From contig CAZQQU010000002.1 of the NCBI GenBank assembly GCA_964595625.1, forward strand, positions 248,001 to 312,000: 64,000 bases of DNA. Direction: 5' to 3'. This DNA is from CAZQQU01 sp964595625. GTDB taxonomy: Bacteria; Bacteroidota; Bacteroidia; Flavobacteriales; Flavobacteriaceae. Every line of letters begins with the position of its first letter. Within the stretch, counting starts at the first letter, position 1. A program made the translations under genes and the position numbers. The notes beneath the pieces were generated by a model that did no database searches, was not told where the DNA came from, and worked only from the letters and a program-made list of their open reading frames with translations. This document shows positions 8,841-17,740 of this stretch, piece by piece.

Positions 8841-10250
8841 GAACGATAGTAGCCCGTTTAAAATCAAGATAAAAAAGCCGAATTCGAAACCGAACCATTT
8901 GAGGCTATTAACACTGATTATATACGACAAGATAGGTGATAATACAGCGACCAGTGGTACCCAGCGATCTTTGATTTGCCATTTAGTAAACAAACCAAAA
9001 GCGTATAGCCCTAACAAGGGTCCGTAGGTATACCCTGCAAAAACAAACAATCTCTCGATGACTGAAGCGTCGTCTATCAAGTATTTAAAACCCACCATAA
9101 TGGCGATAAAAAGTAAGGAAAAACTAATATGAACTCGTTTGCGGATTTTAATTTGTTGGTCGGGATTGTATTTTTTTTCCAAATCCAGTATATCAATACA
9201 GAAAGAAGTGGTCAGCGCAGTCAAGGCTCCATCGGCACTAGAGTAAGCTGCTGCGATAAGTCCTAAAATAAAAATAACTGCCAATCCGTATCCCAATTCT
9301 GATTCCGTGGCAATGGTCGGGAATAATAAATCTCCTCGTGCATCAATTTGATGGATTCCGGCATAGTCTGTTAATAATAGACCCAGTACCAAAAACATAA
9401 GATTGGCTATCACCAAAATCACCGTAAACCACATCATATTTTTTTGAGCGTCTTTGAGGTTTTTACAGCTCAAGTTTTTTTGCATCATATCCTGATCCAA
9501 ACCGGTCATAACAATAGTGATAAAAGCACCACTGATAAACTGTTTCCAAAAGTATTGGGAACTTTTAAAATCATCAAAAAAGAAAATTTGAGAGAGCTCA
9601 CTTCTACTTACATAATCTATCAGTTCTCCTCCTTGAATGCCTAACGAATCAGAAAGTAAATAAATAGCAATGCCTATGGCGCTTAGCATAAATAAGGTTT
9701 GTAAGGTATCGGTCCAGATGATCGTTTTAATTCCACTTTTGAAAGTGTATAACCAAATCAAAGCGATGGTAATGGACACGGTAATCCAAAAAGGTATATT
9801 TAAACTGTCAAAAACCAAGGCCTGTAACACTATAGCCACTAGGTAGAGTCTAAAGCTGGCTCCAATTGTGCGGGATAAAAGAAAAAAAGTAGCTCCTGTT
9901 TTGTAGGAAAAGGTACCAAATCGTTGCTCTAAATAGGTGTATATGGTGGTTAAATTTAACCTATAATAAAGTGGTAGGAGTATATAAGCGATAACAATAT
10001 AGCCGAGTATATAACCCAAAACTACTTGATAATAACCAAACTTGGAACTTTCTACCCATCCGGGAACAGAAATAAAAGTGACTCCTGATAGTGAGGCTCC
10101 AATCATACCAAACGCCACTACATACCACGGAGATTGGCGGTTGGCTCTAAAAAATTCTGCGTTACTTCCTTCTTTGTGTGTCAACCAAGAAATTACTATT
10201 AATACCGAAAAATAGGCCAATATGAGTAGTAGTATATGTATGGGTTGCAT
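8808..10250 (-). CDS. sodium:solute symporter (SSS family)
   Basis: 480 residues from the ATG at 10250 (MQPIHILLLILAYFSVLIVISWL); the frame stays open to 10394 but the extra 48 residues are hydrophilic and unlike the family. About 13 membrane helices. Family motifs: NAEFFRANRQSPWYVVAFGMIGASLSGVTFISVPG at the start (the broken first helix that binds Na+), YTYLEQRFG, IWTDTLQ and AAYSSADGALTALTTSF (the helix-8 sodium site). It uses the Na+ gradient to import a sugar, amino or organic acid, or similar solute; the substrate is not predictable. The 3' end overlaps the convergent CoA-binding gene. Confidence 0.9.
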   Translation of the reverse strand: MQPIHILLLILAYFSVLIVISWLTHKEGSNAEFFRANRQSPWYVVAFGMIGASLSGVTFISVPGWVESSKFGYYQVVLGYILGYIVIAYILLPLYYRLNLTTIYTYLEQRFGTFSYKTGATFFLLSRTIGASFRLYLVAIVLQALVFDSLNIPFWITVSITIALIWLYTFKSGIKTIIWTDTLQTLFMLSAIGIAIYLLSDSLGIQGGELIDYVSRSELSQIFFFDDFKSSQYFWKQFISGAFITIVMTGLDQDMMQKNLSCKNLKDAQKNMMWFTVILVIANLMFLVLGLLLTDYAGIHQIDARGDLLFPTIATESELGYGLAVIFILGLIAAAYSSADGALTALTTSFCIDILDLEKKYNPDQQIKIRKRVHISFSLLFIAIMVGFKYLIDDASVIERLFVFAGYTYGPLLGLYAFGLFTKWQIKDRWVPLVAVLSPILSYIISVNSLKWFGFEFGFFILILNGLLSFLGLVILIKRK

Positions 10251-10434
10251 AGAATGAAGTTTGTTTAAGGGAAAAGGTATTTTTTTGGTAAATATACACA
10301 GACCCGTCGAAAAATAGCCATCGATTTTTGTAATCCTAACGTCTGCTTTTTCTTTTAAGAAAAGTATTGTTAGATTAAAGAGGCAAATGGGCACTAAATT
10401 TTTAATTTTACAAAATTAAATCACCCCTTTTTCT

Positions 10435-11052
10435 ATGGAGTATTCATCTACACTTTTGGAAGCCGCAGTAAATGAGATTTCCCAATTGCCCGGTATTGGT
10501 AAACGTACGGCACTGCGATTGGCCTTGCATTTATTAAAGCAGCCCGAAAGTCAAACCCGACAGCTTTCAGAGATACTGGTACGGTTAAGAAGTCAAGTCA
10601 AATTTTGCAAAAACTGCCACAATATATCCGATGCTGAGGTTTGTGAAATATGTAGCAACCCCTATCGGAATACGGCCCTTATTTGTGTAGTGGAAGATAT
10701 TCGCGATGTCATGGCAATTGAAAACACGGGTCAGTACCGGGGAGTATACCACGTGTTGGGAGGCAAAATTTCACCGGTAGATGGGATAGGTCCTGGTGAT
10801 TTAACCATTCATTCACTAGTTGAAAAAGTAAAATCGGGGACAGTCGAAGAACTTATTTTTGCTTTGAGTTCTACGATGGAAGGGGATACTACCAACTTTT
10901 ATATTTTTAAACAAGTTGAAAATTATCCGATCTTAACCACCACCATTGCTCGAGGGATCGCTGTAGGTGACGAGCTCCAATACGCAGACGAGGTAACCTT
11001 AGGAAGAAGTATTTTACATCGAGTGCCTTTTGAAAATTCTTTAAAAGGATAG
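10435..11052 (+). CDS. recR: recombination mediator protein RecR
   Basis: 205 residues, the normal RecR length. A helix-hairpin-helix (LPGIGKRTALRLALHLL) is followed by the C4 zinc module (Cys58, Cys61, Cys70, Cys73: CKNC..CEIC) and a Toprim domain starting ICVVEDIRDVMAIE with the typical YHVLGGKISPVDGIGPGDL. It works with RecO and RecF to load RecA at gaps. It ends 4 bases before the methyltransferase gene and is probably co-transcribed with it. Confidence 0.96.
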   Translation: MEYSSTLLEAAVNEISQLPGIGKRTALRLALHLLKQPESQTRQLSEILVRLRSQVKFCKNCHNISDAEVCEICSNPYRNTALICVVEDIRDVMAIENTGQYRGVYHVLGGKISPVDGIGPGDLTIHSLVEKVKSGTVEELIFALSSTMEGDTTNFYIFKQVENYPILTTTIARGIAVGDELQYADEVTLGRSILHRVPFENSLKG

Positions 11053-11056
11053 GAGT

Positions 11057-11821
11057 ATGAAGCGAATCATTCGTTTTGTTTTAAATAAAATTCCCCGTCA
11101 ATTCTTGATTCGTTTGAGTTATTGGATACGGCCGCTATTGGTGTTTTTTTATCGCGGTGATCGTTACCATGACCCCATAGATGGTAGAAGTTATAGAACT
11201 TTTTTGCCGTACGGCTACCAACAACAACGACCCAACGTCCTCGCACCCGGTACCCTTTCTTTAGAACGACACCGTTTGTTGTGGTTGTATTTACAAAACG
11301 AAACCGATTTTTTTAGTCGACCGCGACGGGTGTTGCACTTTGCTCCCGAACAAGCTTTTTATAAAAGATTTAAAAAATTAGCCCACCTCGATTATACCAC
11401 CACCGATTTAAATTCACCATTAGCCGATGTCAAAGCAGACATCTGCAATCTTCCCTTTGAAGATGCTAGCTTTGATTTTATATTTTGTAATCATGTTTTA
11501 GAACACATCCCAGACGATCTACAGGCCATGCGCGAATTGTATCGTATTTTAAGGCCCGGGGGCATGGGCATTTTTCAAATTCCGCAAGATTTAAATAGGG
11601 AAATTACCTTTGAGGACCCAACCATTACCGATCCTAAAAAACGCGCTGAGATATTTGGGCAATACGACCATGTACGCATTTATGGTAGCGATTATTTTGA
11701 CAAGTTGCGTTCGGTAGGGTTTCAAGTGGAAGAAGTGGATTATACGTCTCAATTTACACCCGCTGAAATAGAACGATATCGACTGGTTCCCGGAGAGATT
11801 ATACCGGTATGTACCAAATAA
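11057..11821 (+). CDS. class I SAM-dependent methyltransferase
   Basis: 254 residues. A basic, aromatic N-terminus (~1-75) is followed by a methyltransferase core: motif I is atypical (RVLHFAPEQAFYKRF instead of a Gly-rich loop), with D in LDYTTTDLNS as the likely ribose-binding acid. Motif post-II (FDFIFCNHVLEHIPDDLQAM) and motif III (RILRPGGMGIFQIP) are clear Methyltransf_11 features. The substrate is unknown. It sits directly behind recR, followed by a strong terminator. Confidence 0.82.
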   Translation: MKRIIRFVLNKIPRQFLIRLSYWIRPLLVFFYRGDRYHDPIDGRSYRTFLPYGYQQQRPNVLAPGTLSLERHRLLWLYLQNETDFFSRPRRVLHFAPEQAFYKRFKKLAHLDYTTTDLNSPLADVKADICNLPFEDASFDFIFCNHVLEHIPDDLQAMRELYRILRPGGMGIFQIPQDLNREITFEDPTITDPKKRAEIFGQYDHVRIYGSDYFDKLRSVGFQVEEVDYTSQFTPAEIERYRLVPGEIIPVCTK

Positions 11822-11850
11822 AAAAAGACCGCTTTTAAGCGGTCTTTTTT
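11821..11850. terminator. bidirectional terminator
   Basis: Perfect stem aaaaaagaccgctt / aagcggtctttttt with a 2-base loop, A-run before and T-run after, between convergent genes. It can end the recR-methyltransferase message and the leftward outer-membrane gene. Confidence 0.9.
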
Positions 11851-11875
11851 GGTATAAGGATAAGAGTTTTTTGTT

Positions 11876-12598
11876 TTAGAAAGGTAAGTGGTATAAAACA
11901 CCTACGTGGATTCCTCCAAAGATTCTTTTGGTGGGTTTGTAATCTAAATCTCCATCGCTGTTAAAGTGAGCTCCTAGAGTGGTAATGGAGAGTTCGTCGT
12001 TTAAATCATTTGAGTAATCTTTAGTCACATCGGTAAATCCGTATCCAAAGCGTAAGCCGGCCGTTACGGTTAAGAAGTCTGATACAGGTATATCCATACC
12101 GGCTCCTAGAACTAAAGCCACATTGGTTTTATTAAAAGAATCTTTTACATCGGTTGTTTCTAATGGAATATTTACTCCGCCAAATGAGAAAGCTAAATCC
12201 TCATCTTTCGCACCGGTTAAGAAGCTAAACTGAGGACCAATTTCAAAATAGAAACCTTTTCCACCTCCGTAGTGAAATAATACCGGAATGTCAACATAGC
12301 TTAATTTGGTTTTTACTTCCCAACCAAAGCCCTCTTCGTTGGTTTCGTATTTTTGGTTGTGACCAGAATATAAAATACCTAGTTCGATACCCATTTTTTC
12401 ATTGAAAAAATATTGGGTTTTTAAACCAAAAGCCCCACCAAATGTAGTAGCATAGTCGATAGCTTCTCCTTGATCAGAAATATTTTTATTAAGTAACCAG
12501 GTTGAGTTTACACCTCCACCTAAACCTACTTTAAACTGTTGTGCTTCGGCAGTGAAAGCAACTGTAACCAAAGCCATAGTAAGTAAAAGTTTTCTCAT
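11876..12598 (-). CDS. porin-family / PorT-like outer-membrane beta-barrel protein
   Basis: 240 residues with a clear signal peptide (MRKLLLTMALVTVAFTAEAQQ). The rest alternates aromatic and polar residues in amphipathic strands: KVGLGGGVNSTWLL, TQYFFNEKMGIELGILYSGHNQKY, SYVDIPVLFHYGGGKGFYFEIGPQFSFL, and a terminal GGIHVGVLYHLPF with the C-terminal Phe of outer-membrane barrels. This is the Bacteroidetes outer-membrane protein beta-barrel (OMP_b-brl_2) type. Function unknown. It is monocistronic. Confidence 0.82.
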   Translation of the reverse strand: MRKLLLTMALVTVAFTAEAQQFKVGLGGGVNSTWLLNKNISDQGEAIDYATTFGGAFGLKTQYFFNEKMGIELGILYSGHNQKYETNEEGFGWEVKTKLSYVDIPVLFHYGGGKGFYFEIGPQFSFLTGAKDEDLAFSFGGVNIPLETTDVKDSFNKTNVALVLGAGMDIPVSDFLTVTAGLRFGYGFTDVTKDYSNDLNDELSITTLGAHFNSDGDLDYKPTKRIFGGIHVGVLYHLPF

Positions 12599-12713
12599 AA
12601 TAAAGTTTTTTGTTAAAATTATAACTGCGAAAGTAACATTTTATCTGAACCTACCAAACTTTGTAAATAATTAAATTCCCTAAGAATTTACATCATAGCA
12701 TAAAAACAAATTT

Positions 12714-12721
12714 TATATTTG
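12714..12721 (+). promoter_or_regulatory. TAnnTTTG box upstream of the SMR gene
   Basis: TATATTTG, 18 bases before the ATG at 12740, predicting a leader of about 10 bases. Confidence 0.45.
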
Positions 12722-12739
12722 CCGTTTTACCGTTCCAGT

Positions 12740-13063
12740 ATGAGTTGGTTAATTTTAGTTATCGCAGGGCTGTTTGAAGTGGGATTTGCTTTTTGTTTAG
12801 GCAAAGCCAAAGAAACTTCGGGAAATGAGATGTACGGCTGGTACTTCGGCTTTATAGTTGCCTTGGCGATCAGTATGGTACTCTTAGTAAAAGCTACCCA
12901 AAATCTACCTATCGGTACCGCTTATGCGGTGTGGACTGGTATTGGAGCTATCGGTACCGTATTAATAGGCATTTTTGTATTTAAAGAACCGGCTACTTTT
13001 TGGAGGGTGTTTTTTATCAGCACGTTAATTGCCTCCATCATAGGACTAAAAGCGGTTTCGTAA
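12740..13063 (+). CDS. small multidrug resistance (SMR) family transporter
   Basis: 107 residues from the ATG at 12740 (MSWLILVIAGLFEVGF); the frame opens with TTG at 12719, but that start is ahead of the expected SMR N-terminus and would overlap the -7 box. Four membrane helices. Glu13, the proton- and substrate-binding acid of SMR pumps, is present, followed by PIGTAYAVWTGIGAIGTVLIGIFVFKEPA (helix 3 and loop), which is strongly conserved. It could be a quaternary-ammonium pump or a SugE/Gdx-type guanidinium exporter; the MSWLILVIAGLFEV start is closer to Gdx, but this is not decisive. Confidence 0.88.
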   Translation: MSWLILVIAGLFEVGFAFCLGKAKETSGNEMYGWYFGFIVALAISMVLLVKATQNLPIGTAYAVWTGIGAIGTVLIGIFVFKEPATFWRVFFISTLIASIIGLKAVS

Positions 13064-13097
13064 GCACCTTATATTTGTTTAGATTATTCATACATTG

Positions 13098-14201
13098 ATG
13101 AAATATTTCTGGTTATTTACAATTCTCTGGTATAGCACGTTTGTGACCGCTCAAGAAAGCGAACGTAAACCCATTTCGCTAGAAGCGCATTATTTTACGG
13201 GGAATATCATGGAACATAACCCATCGATTGCTCATTTAATTACCTCCCATCCCGAGGGATTTTTTCTGCAATACAACCGCAAAACCTATGGGTTTAATGC
13301 TTGGGAACAGCGATATAATTATCCCGATTGGGGATTTACTATGATTTTCCAAAACATGCACAACCCCCACTTAGGTCGGTTGTATTCCTTATATGGACAC
13401 CATAGCTGGTATTTTTTTAAGAGACACCTACGCCTTTCGGTTGGTCAAGGAATCGCCTTTGCTTCGAAACCTTACCATCCCGATCTCAATTACCAAAACA
13501 ATGTTTATGGCTCTCATTTTTTAAGTACTACCTATTTACAAGGTGGCTTTGTCAAAGAAAATATTTGGCAAGGATTGGGGGTTTTTGCCGGATTTTCGAT
13601 CATACATTACTCCAACGGCAATATTAAAGCACCCAATACCAGTACCAATACCTTAGGTTTTACTCTAGGGGCTCATTATCTCCTAGACCATGAAAATTTC
13701 CCCGACTATATCTATACAGAGGAACAAGAAAAACACACCGAGCCCGTTCGATTTAACGCTGTTTTTAGAGGTGGAGTAAACGAGAGTGATGTGGTTCAGT
13801 TGGGTAGCAAACCGTTTTATATTTTTGGCGTTTCTGCCGATAAAGTGTTGTCTAGAAAAAGTAAAATAGAAGCTGGGGTAGAAGTGTTTTTTTCTACCTT
13901 TTTAAAAGACTATATTGAATACAGAGCCATTGCATATCCGGAAGATAATAGTTCGGGAGATGAAGATTGGAAGCGAGCCGGCGTATTTTTAGGATATGAA
14001 ATGAGATTTGATAAAAATGCTGCTTTTGTAAACTTAGGCTACTATTTTTATTATCCTTATGATTTTGAAGGGCAGTTATATAACCGTCTGGGGCTTAAAA
14101 GATATTTTGGAAGCCAAGAAAAAATTTACGGCTTAGTAAATGTTCGGGCTCATGCTGCGAAAGCGGAAGCACTTGAATTTGGTATTGGTTATCGATTATG
14201 A
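13098..14201 (+). CDS. acyloxyacyl hydrolase / PagL-like lipid A deacylase
   Basis: 367 residues from ATG 13098, with a signal peptide (MKYFWLFTILWYSTFVTAQ). A C-terminal barrel domain is preceded by a long N-terminal part with RLYSLYGHHSWYFFKRHLRLSVGQGIAF. The PagL-like catalytic motif is visible as HYSNGNIKAPN (His170, Ser172, Asn173), the His-Ser pair that hydrolyses an ester-linked acyl chain of lipid A. It would act in the outer membrane. The gene ends in an ATGA overlap with the next lipoprotein gene, so the pair is translationally coupled. Confidence 0.8.
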   Translation: MKYFWLFTILWYSTFVTAQESERKPISLEAHYFTGNIMEHNPSIAHLITSHPEGFFLQYNRKTYGFNAWEQRYNYPDWGFTMIFQNMHNPHLGRLYSLYGHHSWYFFKRHLRLSVGQGIAFASKPYHPDLNYQNNVYGSHFLSTTYLQGGFVKENIWQGLGVFAGFSIIHYSNGNIKAPNTSTNTLGFTLGAHYLLDHENFPDYIYTEEQEKHTEPVRFNAVFRGGVNESDVVQLGSKPFYIFGVSADKVLSRKSKIEAGVEVFFSTFLKDYIEYRAIAYPEDNSSGDEDWKRAGVFLGYEMRFDKNAAFVNLGYYFYYPYDFEGQLYNRLGLKRYFGSQEKIYGLVNVRAHAAKAEALEFGIGYRL

Positions 14202-14947
14202 TGAAAAAATATTTATATTTACTTCTAATTGTAATTGTCGGATGTGAATCTACCGATGCTTGGGATTGTCTAAAAAAAGAAGGTGCCCAAATTCGGGAAG
14301 AAATTATTCTCCCTGAGTTTACCAAAATACGAAATGGTAAGGGCATCCAATTAGTCATTGACCAAGGTGATGTACAACAAGTAGTTTTAGAAACCGGCGA
14401 AAACTTGCGGGACGATATTCAATTAGAAGTGATAGATGGGGTTTTACAAGTGGAGTCGTTGATTAGTTGTAATTTTGTTCGTCCCTACCAAGTTACTACT
14501 GTGTATGTAACCGCACCCAATCTTACCGAAATCGTCAATAATTCGCCCTACACGGTTAGTAGTCAAGGGCGATTAAAGTACACTTCCTTGGCTTTAATCT
14601 CCGAAAATGCAGTAGATAAGGATAACGAATACACCAACGGTGATTTCCAATTGGAGTTGGAAGTGGAAGAGCTTCGAGTGGTAGCTAATTCTATTTCTAA
14701 CTTTTTTTTACAAGGTACAGCCACGTCTGCACATATCGGTTTGTACAGTGGGGATAGCCGTTTTGAAGGGCAACATTTGGAAGTTAAAAATTTAACTATT
14801 TACCAGCGGAGTTCCAACAAAATGAAGGTTCGACCTATTGAATCCATTCAAGGAGAAATTCGAGGAATCGGTGATGTGATTGCCTATCACCAGCCGCCTA
14901 TAGTGGAGGTGATCGAATATTATACCGGTCAGTTGATTTTTAAGTAG
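14198..14947 (+). CDS. lipoprotein with head-GIN (DUF2807) domain
   Basis: 249 residues (start at 14198 or the adjacent ATG at 14201). Signal peptide and lipobox LLIVIVGC. The rest is the DUF2807 pattern of repeated beta strands: EIILPEFTKIRNGKGIQLVIDQG, QQVVLETGENL, IQLEVIDGVLQVES, PNLTEIVNNSPYTV, forming a right-handed beta-helix-like wall. Such proteins are common in Bacteroidetes and have no firmly known role. It is coupled to the lipid A deacylase-like gene and ends 8 bases inside the 3' end of the convergent gldA. Confidence 0.82.
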   Translation: MMKKYLYLLLIVIVGCESTDAWDCLKKEGAQIREEIILPEFTKIRNGKGIQLVIDQGDVQQVVLETGENLRDDIQLEVIDGVLQVESLISCNFVRPYQVTTVYVTAPNLTEIVNNSPYTVSSQGRLKYTSLALISENAVDKDNEYTNGDFQLELEVEELRVVANSISNFFLQGTATSAHIGLYSGDSRFEGQHLEVKNLTIYQRSSNKMKVRPIESIQGEIRGIGDVIAYHQPPIVEVIEYYTGQLIFK

Positions 14948-15836
14948 TAGTTAGTTCCCTAAAAATGGTTTCCAGTGTTTTTTGCTTGCGATTCAGGTGA
15001 ATCATTTTAAGTTGGTGGGTAGTAACAAACTCAAATACTTCCGAGCGCATATCTTCGGGGGTATCAAAGATAAGTTCGAAACTAGTGGGGGTGGTTTGTA
15101 TAAGCTTAGATAGTTTGGGAATGGAATTAAAAAGTTGTTTATCCACTGGGCTATCAAAAACAACTTCAATGAGCTGTTGTTGGTTTTGGATCAACTCACT
15201 TAATTTATGATCGGCTACTATTTTTCCTTGGTTGATTATAATGACTCGGTCACAAATAGCTTCTACTTCCTGCATGATATGGGTAGATAAAAAAACCGTT
15301 TTGTCTTTACCTGATTTCTTGATGAGATCTCTAATTTCTATAATTTGATTGGGGTCCAAACCGGTAGTGGGTTCGTCTAGGATAAGTACTTCCGGATTGT
15401 GAAGCAGCGCACAGGCCAGTCCTACCCGTTGTCGATACCCTTTAGATAATTGCCCAATTTTTTTATGGGCTTCCGGACTCAGTCCGGTTTCAAGTATAAC
15501 TTCCTCGACCCGGGTTTTCGGAATTTTATAAATAGCAGCGTGAAACCGCAAGTATTCCCGGATGTACATCTCCAGATACAACGGATTGTGTTCGGGTAAG
15601 TAGCCGACGCTTTTTTGCACTTGTACAGCTTGGTCTTGAATCGAAAATCCATTGACTTTGGCGTGTCCCGAAGTGGGCTCTAAATAAGTAGTCAAAATTT
15701 TCATCAAGGTCGATTTTCCGGCTCCATTAGGGCCTAAAAAACCAACGATTTCATTTTTATCAATCGAAAAGCTGACCTCGTCTAAGGCTTTTTGGGAACC
15801 GTATACTTTTGATATATGTTGGACTTCTATAGACAT
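14940..15836 (-). CDS. gldA: gliding-motility-associated ABC transporter ATP-binding protein GldA
   Basis: 298 residues. Walker A GPNGAGKST at 35-43, signature LSKGYRQRVG, Walker B VLILDEPTTGLDP, and the switch His in LSTH. The opening (MSIEVQHISKVYGSQKALDEVSF) and the EYLRFHAAIYKIP stretch are typical of GldA of gliding Bacteroidetes. With GldF and GldG it forms an ABC transporter linked to gliding in Flavobacterium; gldF and gldG are not adjacent here, as is usual. The C-terminal ~80 residues form the accessory domain. Its 3' end overlaps the convergent lipoprotein gene by 8 bases. Confidence 0.87.
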   Translation of the reverse strand: MSIEVQHISKVYGSQKALDEVSFSIDKNEIVGFLGPNGAGKSTLMKILTTYLEPTSGHAKVNGFSIQDQAVQVQKSVGYLPEHNPLYLEMYIREYLRFHAAIYKIPKTRVEEVILETGLSPEAHKKIGQLSKGYRQRVGLACALLHNPEVLILDEPTTGLDPNQIIEIRDLIKKSGKDKTVFLSTHIMQEVEAICDRVIIINQGKIVADHKLSELIQNQQQLIEVVFDSPVDKQLFNSIPKLSKLIQTTPTSFELIFDTPEDMRSEVFEFVTTHQLKMIHLNRKQKTLETIFRELTTT

Positions 15837-16013
15837 GCATATTATTTTTTGTAAAAATACAAATTTTGAAACAGGCTACAGAATAAACGTTAGGGGGCGA
15901 TTGTTCGTATAATTCGCCATATTCCAAAAGGAGTATGTATTGTAATCGGGTTGTCTACAGGGGTAAGTCCACCAATCCCTATTGGTATTTATAGTTTCAA
16001 GTGCTTCAGATGA

Positions 16014-17114
16014 TTAGTAGTCGGTTCGGGCATAAATGTCTTGGGGAGTCAGGGAGATGGGGTGGGCATTATACCAGTCGGCGAAAGCCTCAAATTTATC
16101 CTTATTTTGTTCGTACCACACATAGAAATTATCATAATCCCCCTCAGAAATCAACCAATAGTTGTAAGCCTCCATATGACCGGCTTCTTGCAGTTTTTTT
16201 TGAAAGTCGATGAGACTATGCGAATAGCTTTCATAATATACATCTTTGCTAAACCATTCTACAACAAAATTTTGACGGGCTTGATGGATGGTTTCTAAAT
16301 TGATATCCGTTACAAAATTTAAGGCAGATACAGCAAAACAACTGGCGAAGGTCCCCTCAAAGGGAAATAAAGTTTGATTTAAATTATCCAGTTCTTCCTG
16401 AGAATTGATAACCAAATTAAACCCATTTTCTGTCAGATTAAATTCTCCCGAACTTTCTGTAGAAGGAGTGTAGGAGTTGAGGTAATTTTGATACATTAAT
16501 TGACTTATTTCATAGGTGCGGTCGGTGTTTGGTTCTAATAACATAAAGAGTTCTCCGTAAATCAAACTCCATATCATTTCGTTGCTCGATGCAAATATTT
16601 TTGCCAGCCAATAATAGTTGGAGGGAAATTCAGGTTCGGCTTTGATTCCTTGTTCCCAAAAACTTATGGCTTGATTGTAATTTTCAAATACATAATGAAT
16701 TTGTCCGGACTCTAAATACAACCTACCGGAATGAGGAAATTTTTCTAAACCTTGGGCATAAGCCGCTAAGGCCATTTCTGGAATGCCTGAATAACTATAG
16801 GAGTTACCAAGCATTTGAAATATCTGATCATTCGCATCAGGATGGTCAATAATTCCGGTTAAAATTTGAATAACTGTTTGGAAATCTTTTTGGAGATAGT
16901 AGGCATAGGCAATTTCGTAGGGATACAACATGCTTTCCGGATCTAATTTTTGAGCTTCCTCCAACAATTTAATCGATTCATTTATTTGTCCATTATCCAT
17001 TAATTGAATGGCTTCTGTTCCTAATTTAAAGGCCTTTTCTTGATCTGTCTGTGCATAGGTAAACCCAAAAATCATGGTAAATACAACAGAACATGCTATG
17101 TAAAATAAGCGCAT
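16014..17114 (-). CDS. secreted TPR-repeat protein
   Basis: 366 residues with a signal peptide (MRLFYIACSVVFTMIFGFTYAQ). Residues ~25-215 hold about five tetratricopeptide repeats (e.g. GTEAIQLMDNGQINESIKLLEEAQKLDPE; MALAAYAQGLEKFPHSGRLYLESGQIHY). The C-terminal ~130 residues (GEFNLTENGFNLVINSQEELDNL...) have no domain I recognise; they include ASCFAVSALNFV and an aromatic tail. Probably periplasmic, mediating protein-protein contacts. No operon partner is obvious. Confidence 0.8.
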   Translation of the reverse strand: MRLFYIACSVVFTMIFGFTYAQTDQEKAFKLGTEAIQLMDNGQINESIKLLEEAQKLDPESMLYPYEIAYAYYLQKDFQTVIQILTGIIDHPDANDQIFQMLGNSYSYSGIPEMALAAYAQGLEKFPHSGRLYLESGQIHYVFENYNQAISFWEQGIKAEPEFPSNYYWLAKIFASSNEMIWSLIYGELFMLLEPNTDRTYEISQLMYQNYLNSYTPSTESSGEFNLTENGFNLVINSQEELDNLNQTLFPFEGTFASCFAVSALNFVTDINLETIHQARQNFVVEWFSKDVYYESYSHSLIDFQKKLQEAGHMEAYNYWLISEGDYDNFYVWYEQNKDKFEAFADWYNAHPISLTPQDIYARTDY

Positions 17115-17203
17115 AATAAGTAATTGGATTGGTTTCTCTGATGAATAAAATTAAGAGAAGCTTTTAATAAAACAAAAATATCGCTTGGTTTTTGTTAATT
17201 TCT

Positions 17204-17740
17204 TTACAAGGAATGCTTGTTTTTTATAAAAAGACTATCCCATTCCTTTTTAAGTTGGACTGTTTCCTGGATTTTTTCGTTGGGGATATCGACAGAAAGA
17301 ACATAATGAGCTATTTTCCAACTTTGTGTATCAGCATCATAAACAGCTATACCGCTTCCTCTACAAATACCCATTTGCGTTTGGAGTAGTTCATCAAACC
17401 AGGCTATTTTTTGATCGGTATGCCGGTATATATTTCGCTGAAAAGCAACAAAAGTCCATGCTTTGCCTCGGTCAAAGTGGGGTTTGGCATAGGCCATAAA
17501 TTCAGTTTTATTCCAGATTTCTGTCGCTTCGGTGCCTATAAAGACAGCCTCATCAGTCATTAAATCAAAATAGCTGTTGAAATCAGCTGCTGAGGCGGCT
17601 TGATGCCATTGGTCTAGTAATATATTGACTGAGTTTTCAACCGAAATCAGTTGTTTTTCTGAGGCAGGTGATTGACAAGCCCAGATGCTAATTGCCAGCA
17701 GAAATACTATCGCGAATTGAGTGGTTTTTGATAGAGACAT
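17204..17740 (-). CDS. SnoaL/NTF2-like (DUF4440) lipoprotein
   Basis: 178 residues from the ATG at 17740; the frame opens with TTG at 17776, but the lipoprotein signal MSLSKTTQFAIVFLLAISIWAC fits the ATG. The mature part is a single cystatin-like NTF2 fold: WHQAASAADFNSYFDLMTDEAVFIGTEATEIW, then HFDRGKAWTFVAFQRNIY and IAWFDELL. This is the DUF4440 / nuclear-transport-factor-2-like family, often a ligand-binding or isomerase scaffold; function unknown. It overlaps the upstream gene by 53 bases in another frame. Confidence 0.8.
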   Translation of the reverse strand: MSLSKTTQFAIVFLLAISIWACQSPASEKQLISVENSVNILLDQWHQAASAADFNSYFDLMTDEAVFIGTEATEIWNKTEFMAYAKPHFDRGKAWTFVAFQRNIYRHTDQKIAWFDELLQTQMGICRGSGIAVYDADTQSWKIAHYVLSVDIPNEKIQETVQLKKEWDSLFIKNKHSL

